A DNA stretch of 64,000 nucleotides from Periplaneta americana (lineage: Eukaryota > Arthropoda > Insecta > Blattodea > Blattidae), in the NCBI RefSeq assembly GCF_040183065.1, contig NC_091117.1, forward strand, positions 109,236,001 to 109,300,000, in the 5' to 3' direction. Shown here one piece after another: positions 10,577 to 21,689 of the stretch. Made by a program: the position numbers and the translations under genes. Position 1 is the stretch's first letter. Each line of letters opens with the position of its first letter. Under the pieces are notes generated by a model. It ran no database searches, was not told the DNA's origin, and saw nothing but the letters and a program-made list of their open reading frames with translations.

Positions 10577-11300
10577 GACTTTCAGCCTTCTGAACAACTT
10601 TCTTCCATTCTTTTGATGCCGTATAATCTTCATCCAATTAGTTATTTTCATCAATTTCAAATCGTTTAAGACATCATTTTTCTCATCTGTTTTTTGATCT
10701 ACTCGATTTTCTAGTAGCAATCAGTTTCCATTTATGAAGTTTTTTAACCAGTCTCTGTTCTTGCATTTTGTTGATGTGACCAAAGCATTACAGATTTAGA
10801 GATTTTACGTGATTTACAATATTTCTGTTCTTTATTAGTTTATTTAATTCACTGTTAGTTTTAATTCTCCATGTACCATCAATATTTTTTTCGGAAGTTC
10901 TGAAGAAGGCCCATACAAGGCCGAAACATGTTAACCAGGTACGATAAAATTTAACACGAGAAAGACATAATATAATACACATTCCGAAATGATATAGTGT
11001 TAAAAGTTATGTAATCAAGATGTACTATTTTTTTGTTGAACTAAAGATTATTCTTAATATTTTCCTTTCATATTAATAGTCTTTGCTTACTAGATTCTTT
11101 AAACACTCAAGTTTCACTAGCATAGGTAACAACAGGCCTGATTGCTGTCCAATATAAATTTAATTTAGCTTTCTTTGAGAGTAATTTATTTTTAAAAAGT
11201 GGTAAATTAGCATAGTAAGCTATGCTTTATTACCAAGTATGATTCTTTGTTTAATTTCTTCATCTATGTTGTTATTAGTATTAATACGAATGTGTCATGC
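10577..11300 (-). pseudogene. LINE-epsilon C-terminal remnant
   Basis: Minus-strand frames read IDEEIKQRI, KNKLLSKKAKLNLY, IRPVVTYASETWVFKES (about 11140-11060), then DGTWRIKTNSEL, CFGHINKMQEQRLVKK, LMKITNWMKIIR and EWKKVVQKAES down to the TTAA at 10573. This is the typical tail of a LINE ORF2 after the polymerase domain. It is broken by stops and by an unassigned piece around 10880-11040. It abuts the piggyBac-like element, which seems to have inserted into it. Confidence 0.65.
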
Positions 11301-11699
11301 AATGTTTTTTTTCTACAATAGCACAAATTTACATTAAATAAATATTTCAAGTTGAAGAGCTTATAAGATCACAATGACAAGGCCGTCTAAACTCAGAACC
11401 ATTAAGTAGTATTTCCCATGTTTTCGTACCATTTATCTTCATGTTTTTTTTTTTCCTTTCAAATTGTCACACAATTGTTTTTAATGATTATTCTTTATTA
11501 ATTAATTATTAGGCCAATCTATTCGAATCCTTATTTAGGGCGGCTTTTGTTAATATAAATTATCTCTGGAATGACAGCCTGTTTTATTCATTTCCGCGAT
11601 TTCATGGCCGTCCAAACATATCATATAATCACCAAAGCGGTTAAGAACAATTGAATGATAAATCTTGTTACAATGAGTACTACATGTAACTTCAGAATA
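11301..11699. other. Unassigned
   Basis: AT-rich with no clear coding similarity. The first copy of the LINE-beta TSD starts at its right edge (11700-11713). Confidence 0.4.
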
Positions 11700-11713
11700 A
11701 TACGGGCTAAAAT

Positions 11714-13566
11714 CATCATCATCGTCCTTGCAGGTATTAGGCCTAGTGGCCTGTTACGGTCTCCATCCAGCTTTTCAGGGGGCGTCCCAAAGATCGTCTT
11801 CCATATGGTATATAGCGGAGAATTTGTCTTGGGAGTCTGGAATGGTCCATTCTAATGACATAGTTAAGCCATTTTTGTCTATAGTGGTTGAGATGTTCAT
11901 AAATAGGTGTAATTTTCAATTCTTTTGTAATTAGTTAATTCCTTTTGTGGTCAAGCACGCTGTAGCCGGCAGTCCTCCTTAGAAATCTCATTTCCGCAGT
12001 TGTTAGGCATTGAACATCTGAGTTTCGGACAGTCCAGGCCTCACTACCATACATGAGGACAGGTCTGGCTAGAACTTTATATGCTTTTAACCTGGTATGT
12101 TTTTGGGTTTTCGTGATTGTGAATATGTCAAATTATAACCTAAATATTTAAATGAGTTTACCTGTTCTAACGTATGGGTTCCAATTCAAATTTTACTCCT
12201 AACTGGCTGTTTACCTTGGAACGCCATAATTTTTGTTTTGTTTGGGGAAATTTTCACATTGAAATTTTGTGCTATTATATTCAGGTGATGTAATGAGTAT
12301 TGCAGCTCGTCTTCATTTGTAGCAAAAAGAACCTGATCGTCTGCATATAATAATAATGTATCTAGAGTACAATTTCAGAAGAGCGGGATGTTTCCATGAA
12401 TTGTTAGTCGCCAATGTCTGATGATGGAATTGATGTATATATTGAATAAAAGTGGTGAGAGGAGGCATCCTTGACGAACTCCACAGTTTACCGGTCTCCA
12501 TTCGGTATGTCCTGATCCAATAGTAATTTTGATAATATTGCGGTTATATAATTCGTAAATTGTTCTTATAATTGCGTTTGAAACTGAATCATCTGCCAAA
12601 ATTTGAAAGAGCTTATTTTTGTCAACATGGTCGAAAGCTTTTTCGTAATCAATAAAAGCCAAGTGAGTTTCTTCATTAAATTCCGTATGTTTTTTCGATC
12701 AAAACCTTCAAAGCAAAATATCCATCTGCACAAGATCTGTCTTTTCGAAAACCGTTTTGTTCTTCACCAATGACAGTTTTGTAGTGAGCTTCCAACTTAA
12801 GAGCTATTATTCTTGAGAAAATTTTATATCCACTATTTAGGAGGCTGATTCCTCTGTAGTTTGTGCAATCTTCCATGTTGCCTTTCTTGAAGATTGGGAT
12901 GATGATAGCTTTTTGCCATGCTGTTGGTGGAGCCTCTCCTTCAAGTATTCTGTTCAAAAGATTAAGAAATTTTATTTTGAGAGATCTGTCTGCACATTTG
13001 AAAAGTTCTATAGGGAGTCCATCCTCACCTGCAGTTTTGTTATTTTTACGAGCTTTAAGGGCTATATTCAATTCATCTTCAGATAAATAGAAAGGATCAT
13101 TGTTCTTTGATATTGGAGTTGGTAAAGTATCGTCGGGGAGTGACCACAAATTTTGAAAATATCGCAGCCAAATCTGTTTATCAATAACATTAACCTTCGC
13201 ATTATCTTCTAATCTTTGTTTAAATGTTTTAAAATTTTGTAGGTTTTTGAAATGGGTTTGCTTATATCTCTTTCCAAGTTGGAGACAAATCTATCCCAGT
13301 TTTCTCTGTCTCTCTTTCTAGTTTCACGTTTTGCAATGGCTTTCTTCCTATTATATTCTATTTTTGCTTCCTAATGCGATATATTTCTGGAAGGCTTCCC
13401 TTTCATCTTGTATTGCTTTGGCTATTTCCTCTTCCAAGATTCGTAATCCTCTTTTTCGAAACCATTTCTTCTTTGTCCCAAGGCTTTTAAAGGCTGCCTG
13501 CTGTAATATTGTGGTGATATTGTTCCATTCCTCCTCACTTGAGTTGTGTGTTGCAGAATTACTAGT
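11714..13566 (-). mobile_element. 5'-truncated LINE-beta with perfect 14-bp TSD
   Basis: ATACGGGCTAAAAT occurs at 11700-11713 and again at 13567-13580, exactly bounding a minus-strand LINE. The 3' end at the left carries a (GAT)n-type tail, seen on the plus strand as ATCATCATCATCG. Reverse transcriptase motifs, in order on the minus strand: KTAGEDGLPIELFK and WQKAIIIPIFKKG; TNYRGISLL; EEQNGFRKDRSC; MAFIDYEKAFDHVD with the first catalytic Asp (about 12650); GVRQGCLLSPLLFNIYIN; a YADDQVLFA active site (about 12340). YGSEAWTVRN and a RLPRQILRYIPYGRRS tail follow. The endonuclease is missing, the usual result of incomplete target-primed reverse transcription. A few stops and frameshifts make it inactive. 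Confidence 0.92.
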
Positions 13567-13850
13567 ATACGGGCTAAAATGTAGATATGAATGTTAAATT
13601 TGTTACTTATTTGTGTTACGTGTAATATTTAAGTAATGAAAGAACGAGGCAATGCATTAATTCTGTACTGAATGAAGTTTGTACATTGAATATTGCATTT
13701 TCTTTGCCAGTGCGTTAAATCAATAGCAGTGTCTAAAGTGATTACTTTCTTTATACACTAGTGTTTTAAAGGCTCACTTGACACACTGATAACAGTGGGT
13801 AAAATGCAACTTTACCCACTACAATATAAAAAATATTAATAATCAATGTA

Positions 13851-14534
13851 CAGTAGAACCCCGATTATCCAACACCCTATTAACCGATTGACGGATTATC
13901 CGACAATCTTTCTCTCACTCTTTTCCTTTTTTTTTTGCTACAGAAACATATGCAGTACTACTGTACGTTATATTAGTACGTATTTTTTCTAGAGAGTGTT
14001 ATTACAAGTTTCAATACTTATCCAGTTTGGTCTACTGTTCGAGTTGCCGTACTGTACAACTTCTATATGAAATGTATTCCATGAGTGTCAAAAGAAAACG
14101 TTTTGTGATAAGTATCGAAAAAATGCAAATAATTGAGTGATTTGGGAAAAGAGAAACTGTGGTTTATCTGGCTTCAGAATACGAGACTGATGTTAGAACT
14201 TCGCGCGATTTAATAAAAATCAAGGATAAAGTGTATAGAGTATGCAAATCTACAACATGAGACCTCTAGACCTACTATTTCTATCTTTCCGCTGACAGCC
14301 ATTACAAAAAGTTTCCTTGTCCTCTAAAAGCACGTCGTTTACAACCGAACTTAAATTAGTGAATTCCTGATCCACTACCTTGCATGTCAAACATAAGACC
14401 ACGAAGGAAATTACGCAACTTCAGCTCTTATTCACTTAATTTATGAAAATATTTTATGGTACGGATTATCCGATTTTTTCGATTAACCGTCCAGGCCATC
14501 CCCTTCATTACCACGGATAATAGAGGTTATACTG
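13851..14534 (+). mobile_element. pogo/Tigger-like element, internally deleted
   Basis: The ends are CAGTAGAACCCCGATTATCC and, reverse-complemented at the right, CAGTATAACCTCTATTATCC (17 of 20 matching). They are flanked by TA at 13849-13850 and 14535-14536. Inside, near 14085-14240, a plus-strand frame reads SVKRKRFVISIEKMQII, FGKRETVVYLASEYE and RDLIKIKDKV, similar to the N-terminal CENP-B-type helix-turn-helix of pogo transposases. The DDE domain is absent, so this is a nonautonomous deletion derivative. Confidence 0.8.
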
Positions 14535-14536
14535 TA

Positions 14537-16541
14537 CTAATTTTGTAATGTACAGCGCAGTCAATTGAAAATCTGTCCGTGATTTGTTCTGTCACACTTG
14601 GAAGGTCATTGTTGCATCAGGTGACACGCGAGCGCAGGAACAGAATGAGGACAGGTTATGCATCAGTCATTTCCTTGTCAGTCGAGATGTGGATATATCA
14701 TAAAGAGCAATGCGTACAGATTTTCATCGATATCGCAAATCATCTGAGCACCGAAATTACCTTTTTTGTGGCAATCGCCTGGTTTAAGATTATGAAGAGT
14801 TGAAATTTATAAGCAAATGGAGTTAGTCATGAAGAATACCATGAAGAACGAGGAACTTACAATTCCTTATTAGCCTATCTCATTGACTTACATGAGCTTA
14901 TAGTGAATGACAGTCTCTTCAGTCATATGCTTTTTAGAATATTTTCCTATTTTTGAAATCATGTTTCCAGTCTCTTGTATAGTTCTGTCATTTGTAAATG
15001 GATTTGTGTGTGGGAGAATCCATATTCCATTTCTTTATTGAACACGTGTAACTTATTAAATTCTGCAAATGAGAACATGCACTGCACTTTACACTGTGGC
15101 TCTACATGTCGACTCACAAGGAAAAAACTGATGCATAACTTGTCATCATTCCGTTTCTGAACTTATGCAGCAGGTGATGCAACAATGAACCTGCAAGTAT
15201 GACAAAAAATTTCGGAGAAATTTTCTATGGATTGCACTTCACGTTACAAAATTATATGTACAATTTTCACATTATATGATGTTATTTATGTTTATATTCA
15301 GCCTGGACATCCTGTATAGATGTATAGTTTTTATTACTGCTAATACAGAGAAAAAGTTATTTTCATAGCTTAACATTTAGAGTATTGAAAGGCAAAACAC
15401 ATATTGCTTAAGCTGAAGTTTTTTAGTTCCACTACTTTGCCACCTTTGGAATTAACAATAATATCCTGCTGAATGCTAAGAAATTTCTGATGTACTGCAT
15501 AAACCGACATGAACACATATAACTACTACAAAATTAAGAAAAAAGTGCTTTATCCTTCAAGTCTTTAATACATATAAATAACACATTCAGTCTATAGTTA
15601 TAGTAGCGTCGAGAACTTTTGCGCTCTGATTTATTACTATGGCAGTACAGTTTGTAACACAATATATGACAAAAGGACAGAAGCATTCAACTCTTCAGCC
15701 AAACAAAAGTCCATAAACATTTCACAGGCATCACTGCCCATGCAATATTTTATTTCAATGAATAATACATCACTTACATTTACATCTCCAAACTCATCAA
15801 CCCATTATACATACTCACAGAAAAATACTAAGCTTCTCGACTTCATTGTAATTTCTTTCTAACAAATTTTAGTCATTATGTCTAATATTTTATTTTGGAT
15901 GAAAGAATGCAATTACGATTTTCTTGCACCTCTTATAGATAAGCATCGCTGGAAAATGTTGCAATTGATGTCTTGTACAAACAGTCACTACAATCTACTG
16001 AACATAATTTGTCATTTTCCACTGAGATACATTTTTTAATCACTTCAATAGTCTTTATTAAAAAATTGCACACCTCCTTGCTAATAAATGCTATTTCTAC
16101 TAATTGACTATTGCATACTCGTAAAATGGCCTACTTTTTATTCCACAACAGTTTCTATTTGAGAGAAAGAATGTCCTCAAATTACACTAAAAAATCGAAC
16201 AGGAAATTTATATTTACTCAGAAAATCTCTGATGAGTGTAAAAGAAGTATCGGAATGAAGGATTTCGTTTCTACTGTGTGAAGAGGCACCTTTCACTATT
16301 TCTGATTTCATAGCAACTTCGAGAAAAAAAGAATAAATTCAGTGGACATGCACTCATTTTCTTAAGTTAATTTTTTATCATTCATTTAACTTTAGTAAAT
16401 TTTGTTTCCAATCTCAATGATATCTTACATACATTTTTATACCGCAGGATTATTTATTTGAAAGTACAGTACACAGGCATACAGGCATTACTGCCCACAA
16501 AAAAACTTTGTTCATTAGATAGAGGCAACAAACATTCTACC
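14537..16541. other. 2-kb AT-rich stretch, nothing recognised
   Basis: No gene, SINE or LINE similarity that I can support. Short open frames (for example around 14579-14803) show no family motif. A CCTGGACATCCTGTA motif near 15301 resembles the end of some Tc1/mariner relics, but no partner was found. Confidence 0.4.
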
Positions 16542-16550
16542 AACAGCAGT

Positions 16551-17640
16551 ACTTACTTACTGGCTTTTAAGGAACCCGGAGGTTCATTGCCGCCCTCACA
16601 TAAACCCGCCATTGGTCCCTATCCTGAGCAAGATTAATCCAGTTTCTACCATCATATCCCACCTCCCTGAAATCCATTTTAATATTATCTTCCCATCTAC
16701 GTCTCGGCCTACCCAAAGGTCTTTTTCCCTCCAGCCTCCCAACTAACACTCTATATGCATTTCTGGATTCGCCCATACGTGCTACATCCCTGCCCATCTC
16801 AAACGTCTGGATTTAATGTTCCTAATTATGTCAGGTGAAGAATACAATGTGTGCAGTTCTGTGTTGTGTAACTTTCTCCGTTCTCCTGTAACTTCATCCC
16901 TCCTAGCCCCAAATATTTTCCTAAGCACCTTATTCTCAAACATCCTTAACCTATGTTCCACTCTCAAAGTGAGAGTCCAAGTTTCACAACCATAAAGAAC
17001 AACCGGTAATATAACTGTTATATAAATTTTAACTTTCAGATTTTTTGACAGCAGACTGGATGATAAAAGCTTCTCAACTGAATAATAAACAAGCATTTCC
17101 CATATTTATTCTGTGTTTAATTTCTTCCTGAGTATCATTTATATTTGTTACTGTTGCTCCCAGGTACATGAATTTTTCCACCTCTTCGAAGGATAAATTT
17201 CCAATTTTTATATTTCCATTTCGTACAATATTCTGGTCACGAGACATAATCATATACTTTGTCCTTTCGGGATTTACTTCCAAACCTATCTCTTTACTTG
17301 CTTCCAGTAAAATTCCCGTATTTTCCCTAATCTTTGTGGATTTTCTCCTAACATATTCACGTCATCCACATAGACAAGCAGCTGATGTAACCCGTTCAAT
17401 TCCAAACCCTCTCTGTTATCCTGGACCTTCCTAATGGCATACTCTAGAGCAAAGTTAAAAAGTAAAGGTGATAGAGCACCTCCTTGCTTTAGCCCACAGT
17501 GAATTGGAAACGCATCTGCCAGAAACTGACCTATACGGACTTTTCTGTACGTTTCACTGAGACACATTTTAATTAACCGAACTAGTGTCTTGGGAATACC
17601 AAATTCAATAAGAATATCATGTAAAACTTCTCTCTTAACA
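16551..17640 (-). mobile_element. LINE-alpha copy, 5'-truncated
   Basis: Minus-strand reverse transcriptase: [17 protein letters not shown] (about 17640), [59 protein letters not shown] (YVDD active site, about 17360), [36 protein letters not shown] and [10 protein letters not shown], with a stop before the 3' tail. The left edge is a GTAAGTAAGT-type tail (plus strand ACTTACTTAC). Flanks AACAGCAGT (16542-16550) and AACAGAAGT (17637-17645) may be a TSD (8 of 9). Several frame breaks. The family has at least seven pieces in this window. Confidence 0.85.
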
Positions 17641-17649
17641 GAAGTGCCA

Positions 17650-18130
17650 GTAAGAAATGTAATGGACAAAGTCTTCCTGGACTTCGCTTTTTTAACATTA
17701 ATGAACTAACTTTAAGGTGCTTGTACACGATCAAATTTTCGTCAAATTGAACACTTCACAAGACTTTTCAAGATTTGCTAATACTTCACAAGTTTTATTG
17801 TCAAAACACTTACCTACAATACCTCAAAAGTCTTTGATTGTCTTGAAAGTAAATAAAAACATGCTCCAATCCACCAAAGACTTGACAGTTCTTTGAAGGG
17901 ATTGACCAATGGGATTCGAAAGTATTACAGCACCAAAAACACTGGTCAACAGTCATTTTGCGCCAGACATAAAACTAACAAATTCTTATTAATTTCGACC
18001 TCCTGAATTAAAAAATAACAAGCAAAATGTTCAATCAGTTCAGGTTTTCGAGATGCACAATATAATTGAAGGGCTTGGGGCAATAACAAGATAAGCCACA
18101 CTTTTTCTTAAATTGATGTATTAGTATTAA
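17650..18130. other. Unassigned
   Basis: Not coding. It may be the 5' region of the transposase gene that starts near 18134. No terminal repeat could be paired. Confidence 0.35.
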
Positions 18131-18531
18131 AACGTGGACGGAAATTCCCAGACAATCTGTGAAAACAGTATCATGATTTCTCAACAGATGGCACCACCGG
18201 TCAATAAGTTCTTCTATTGTCCAATAGATTATATTTGTCAGTTTCTGTGGAAGAACATAACAAGCCGCAACAAGCTAGCGGAACCCATTAGACAAAGACT
18301 GCTGTTTAGAAAGAAACTTTTTGATAATAATGCTGATCTTAATAGTGAAAGTGAAAATGGAAGTTCACAATTTGATGACCATTATATGGACAAAGATTTT
18401 ATTCCATCAGAACCAGAATCATTATCATGTAATGAGGTAAGCTTACTATTAATTTGTGGCTTGTCACATTCTTGTACAAAAAATGTTCAATTCTTATAAG
18501 AAGGGAAATAAACTGTGAAAAATTAATGTAA

Positions 18532-18872
18532 AAACCCATAACGCTACAGCCCTGAAGGGCAAGACCGACCAGCTGGCTGCTGGCCTCACGTCCACATGCC
18601 GAAGCAGAGATGGAAGATCATTCAACTAGTATTGGAGATATCGTGTGGTTAGCACAATGATCCCCCCAGCCGTTATAGCTGGTTTGCAAAACCGGATTTT
18701 CGCTACCTATCATAGCTCCCCAAGTGCATCATGATGGTGGGTGGGCACAGGTCTTATACACTAGGCGAAATTTCATGAAAAAATTCTTTCCCCATGGGGA
18801 ATCGAACCAGCGTGTATTCCGTAATGTAAGTCCTAGGCAGGATGCCTTAGACCATGACACCACGGGGTGGGA
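18532..18872 (-). mobile_element. SINE-3 copy with perfect 16-bp TSD
   Basis: TGAAAAATTAATGTAA occurs at 18516-18531 and 18873-18888. On the minus strand the SINE begins with a tRNA-like head containing GGTTCGATTCCCC as B box. A long body follows (AGCTCCCCAAGTGCATCATG in plus orientation) with a tail ending in CTTCAGGGCTGTAGCG. The same family is at 61802-62180. It sits in what looks like an intron or decayed part of the transposase gene. Confidence 0.9.
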
Positions 18873-19186
18873 TGAAAAATTAATGTAACTAAATGAAAAT
18901 AATGTAATTTATGTAGGCTAATATAATTTTTTTTACACTTTTTCTGTCTTAATTTCTCAGTTTCTAAACAAAACCTGAAGTAGAAGAGCTCACAGTGTTT
19001 ACAGACAATTGTGGGCAAAATAAAAACTGGACAATTGTTGCCCATGGACATCTATACTAATAATAAATCTGTAAGCGAAATTTTTCTGGTAATTTTCGCT
19101 TTTCCAAAAATAATTGGTGTTAACATGTATAATTAATCATCCTGAAACCGAAAATCGCTTTTTTGACATTTTTGTTTGTATGTCTG

Positions 19187-19757
19187 TCTGTCTGTCTGGA
19201 TGTTTGTTACCTTTTCACGCGATAATGGCCGAACGGATTTCGATGAAAATTTGAACATAAATTAAGTTCGTTGTAACTTAGATTTTAGGCTATATGGCAT
19301 TCAAAATACTTTATTTAAAAGGGGGGTTATAAGGGGGCCTGAATTAAATAAACCGAAATATCTCGCTTATTATTGATTTTTGCGAAAAATGTTACATAAC
19401 AAAAGTTTCTTTAAAAATTATTTCCGATAAGCTTTATTCCGGGCAAAATTTTGATAGGACTGATATTTAGGTCTGTCTATCTGGATGTTTGTTACCTTTT
19501 CATGCGATAATGGCTGAACGAATTTCGATGAAAATTGGAATATAAATTAAGTTCGTTGTAACTTAGATTTTAGGCTATATAGCATTCAAAATACTTTATT
19601 TAAAAGGGTGGTTATAAGGGGGCTTGAATTAAATAAACAGCAATATCTCGCTTATTATTGATTTTTGTGAAAAATGTTACATAACAAAAGTTTCTTTAAA
19701 AATGATTTACGATAAGTTTTATCCCAGGCAAAATTTTGATAGGACTGATATTTAAGG
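19187..19757 (+). repeat. 285-bp tandem duplication inside the Helitron
   Basis: Unit 1 (19187-19471) and unit 2 (19472 to about 19757) both start TCTGTCT-TCTGGATGTT and both end with TTTTGATAGGACTGATATTTA, with only scattered differences. Confidence 0.9.
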
Positions 19758-20512
19758 ATATACAAGAGTTTTAAAATAACAATACATTTCCATCCCTGCC
19801 TCAGATTATAGTGTCGTTGTTCCGTAACTTCTATGCGCAAAACATTACATTTTTTAGTAGAAAGAAAAACAAATTTATTCATTCTATGGCAGTAGTGCAT
19901 AGGAGATCGTGAATTCTTACATTTTCGAAAGAAAGAAATATAATTAAGTTATATATAGTAGATTGTATTATTTGCTGCATCACTATTTAAGTTATTTAAT
20001 AGAGCAAAAACCTGAAAATCGATATGTGACATAGGAGTTATTGCAGGAACGACGACGATAGCTACAATGAAATCAAAACAAATGACTCCGTCTATTTAAG
20101 GCGGCCTTGACGTTTATCAATATTAATATACAGAGAATATTTTGTGTGTTTGTATGAAGTAATCTCAGAAGCTAATTAACCTTCACTATTCGAAATTTGT
20201 AGTTTCTCTAGATGGCTGTAATGCTACAAACGAGGACTGAGGTAAGATGAAAAAAATCTGTACACACAGAAAACTTGATATTTTGTCGAAATATTGTATA
20301 ACTTGATATTGCAGCTTTAGTTGGTCCACATAAAATACTCTAATTTTATACACTCATTTTACCATAGAGATCACTGGAGCTGAGCTATTTTAAAAGATGT
20401 CATGAAATAGCGTTCCTGCGCTCATAATTTACCCATATTCGTTTCCTGTGTTTCTTAAAATAATATTTATGTAGGGTACCTGATTTTTTTATTTGCATAA
20501 ACAATGATATAC

Positions 20513-20872
20513 AACCGAGCGAGTTGGCTCAGGCGGTAGCATTTGAGACACGCATTCGGGGGTCCCGGGTTCAAACCCTGTGGCCGACCAATCTGACTGA
20601 GGTTTTTCATGATTTCCCTTAGTCATGAAGGCAAATGCCGGATTGGAAAGATACATGCCATTATTCATCACCGCCTCAATTACCAATACCAAAAACATTA
20701 ATCAAAGTCTATAATCAGTTACATGAACACAAGCCATCTACAACACACAACTGAAGCAGGAACTCAACAAGAGTAAAAACGGCCTGCTGATATACCCACA
20801 CATTCTAAACACGCGACATGACCACAGATGTTAAGGCGTGAATAAAATAAACTTAACAAAAAAAAAAAAAAA
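20513..20872 (+). mobile_element. SINE-4 copy with tRNA-like head and poly-A tail
   Basis: The head has GTTGGCTCAGGCGGTAGC (A-box region) and GGGTTCAAACCC (B box). A body with TGAGGTTTTTCATGATTTCCC and a 15-base poly-A (about 20858-20872) follow. It lies within the Helitron. I could not identify its TSD with confidence. It is the only copy of this family in the window. Confidence 0.75.
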
Positions 20873-21689
20873 GATGCACAGTAAAGTTAACACAAAAATG
20901 ATCTTCGCACACAATCAACTCTATTAATTTGGAATGATTTATTAAAGGATGCATTAAGACTAATTTAGAAAAATGTTAAACGAATTATATTTGCACCAAA
21001 TGTGTGGTCTCTGGACCAAAATGATAGCATTTTAATTATTTAAATACAATTTAAATTAAGTAGCATATTATTATTCTTCTAACAAACACGAATGTTCCCT
21101 GGACCCAATGTTCTATTTTAATTATGTAATTACTTTATATTTATTTCTAATAAGTGCAGCGGAGCACACGGGTACAGCTAGTCAGTTAATAAAAGAAAAG
21201 CGGCTAAAGAGCAGTGAACATTTTTTCCTCATATCTGGACATACCCATCTGCCTTCGGATAGAAGCTTTGGATTTATTGAAAAATATAAAAAGAAATTTC
21301 AAGACATCTACTCTTCCAAAATGCGGATATACATTATAAGAAATCCGTTTCATTTTACTTATATGGAAAGGGAACATTTTCTTAATGTTGGTAACTTGTT
21401 ACATATAATATAACAAAAGCCAAAGTAACAAAATATGGTGCACAGGTTGCTTTTTTCTACAGGTATAGCCTTCAGATTTGCCTGTGAAAATCTTACCAAT
21501 TTTTTCATTAACATGTCCTGAATGGTGACTACTTACAAAGAAGTACAGCTGAGCAGAGTTGGCAGACCATCACGAATAATGTTGAAAAGCATTCAGCAAA
21601 GTACCCAGAACCACTCAAGATCAAGCACAAGAAGTTAAGCGATGTTAAGCAACTTCTTCCAATTTTGCATGATTATTACACAGCAGGAG

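Larger units (their letters stand above)
19051..21181 (+). mobile_element. Nonautonomous Helitron inserted in frame into a transposase
   Basis: Begins with TC (TCTATACTAATAATAAATC) directly after an A and ends with CTAG (GGGTACAGCTAG) directly before a T, with no target duplication, as Helitrons do. Just before the end, GTGC-AGCGGA-GCAC can form the small 3' hairpin typical of the group. No Rep/helicase gene is present, so it is nonautonomous. It holds a 285-bp tandem duplication and a SINE-4. Removing it joins the codons on both sides in one reading frame. Confidence 0.9.
18134..21685 (+). pseudogene. DDE transposase gene (Sola-like, inferred), split by SINE-3 and a Helitron
   Basis: First exon candidate 18134-18434 starts at an ATG and ends in an acidic stretch, DKDFIPSEPESLSCNE, followed by a GTAAGC donor. 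After the SINE-3 at 18532-18872, the frame from about 18975 reads EELTVFTDNCGQNKNWTIVA, where the Asp resembles a catalytic residue. It then meets the Helitron (19051-21181) and continues in the same frame with SSEHFFLISGHTHLPSDRSF. A last piece near 21610-21680 reads KIKHKKLSDVKQLLPIL. The D-x-CGQN and SGHTHLP blocks recur in insect TE proteins I associate with Sola-type elements. That name is from memory. Stops appear after 21413. The upstream half of the catalytic domain is missing or unrecognised. Confidence 0.6.

Noticed and set aside
18134..18499. A host gene with a first exon at 18134
   Set aside because: The acidic stretch and the downstream TDNCGQN and SGHTHLP blocks point to a TE protein; no independent host-gene similarity.
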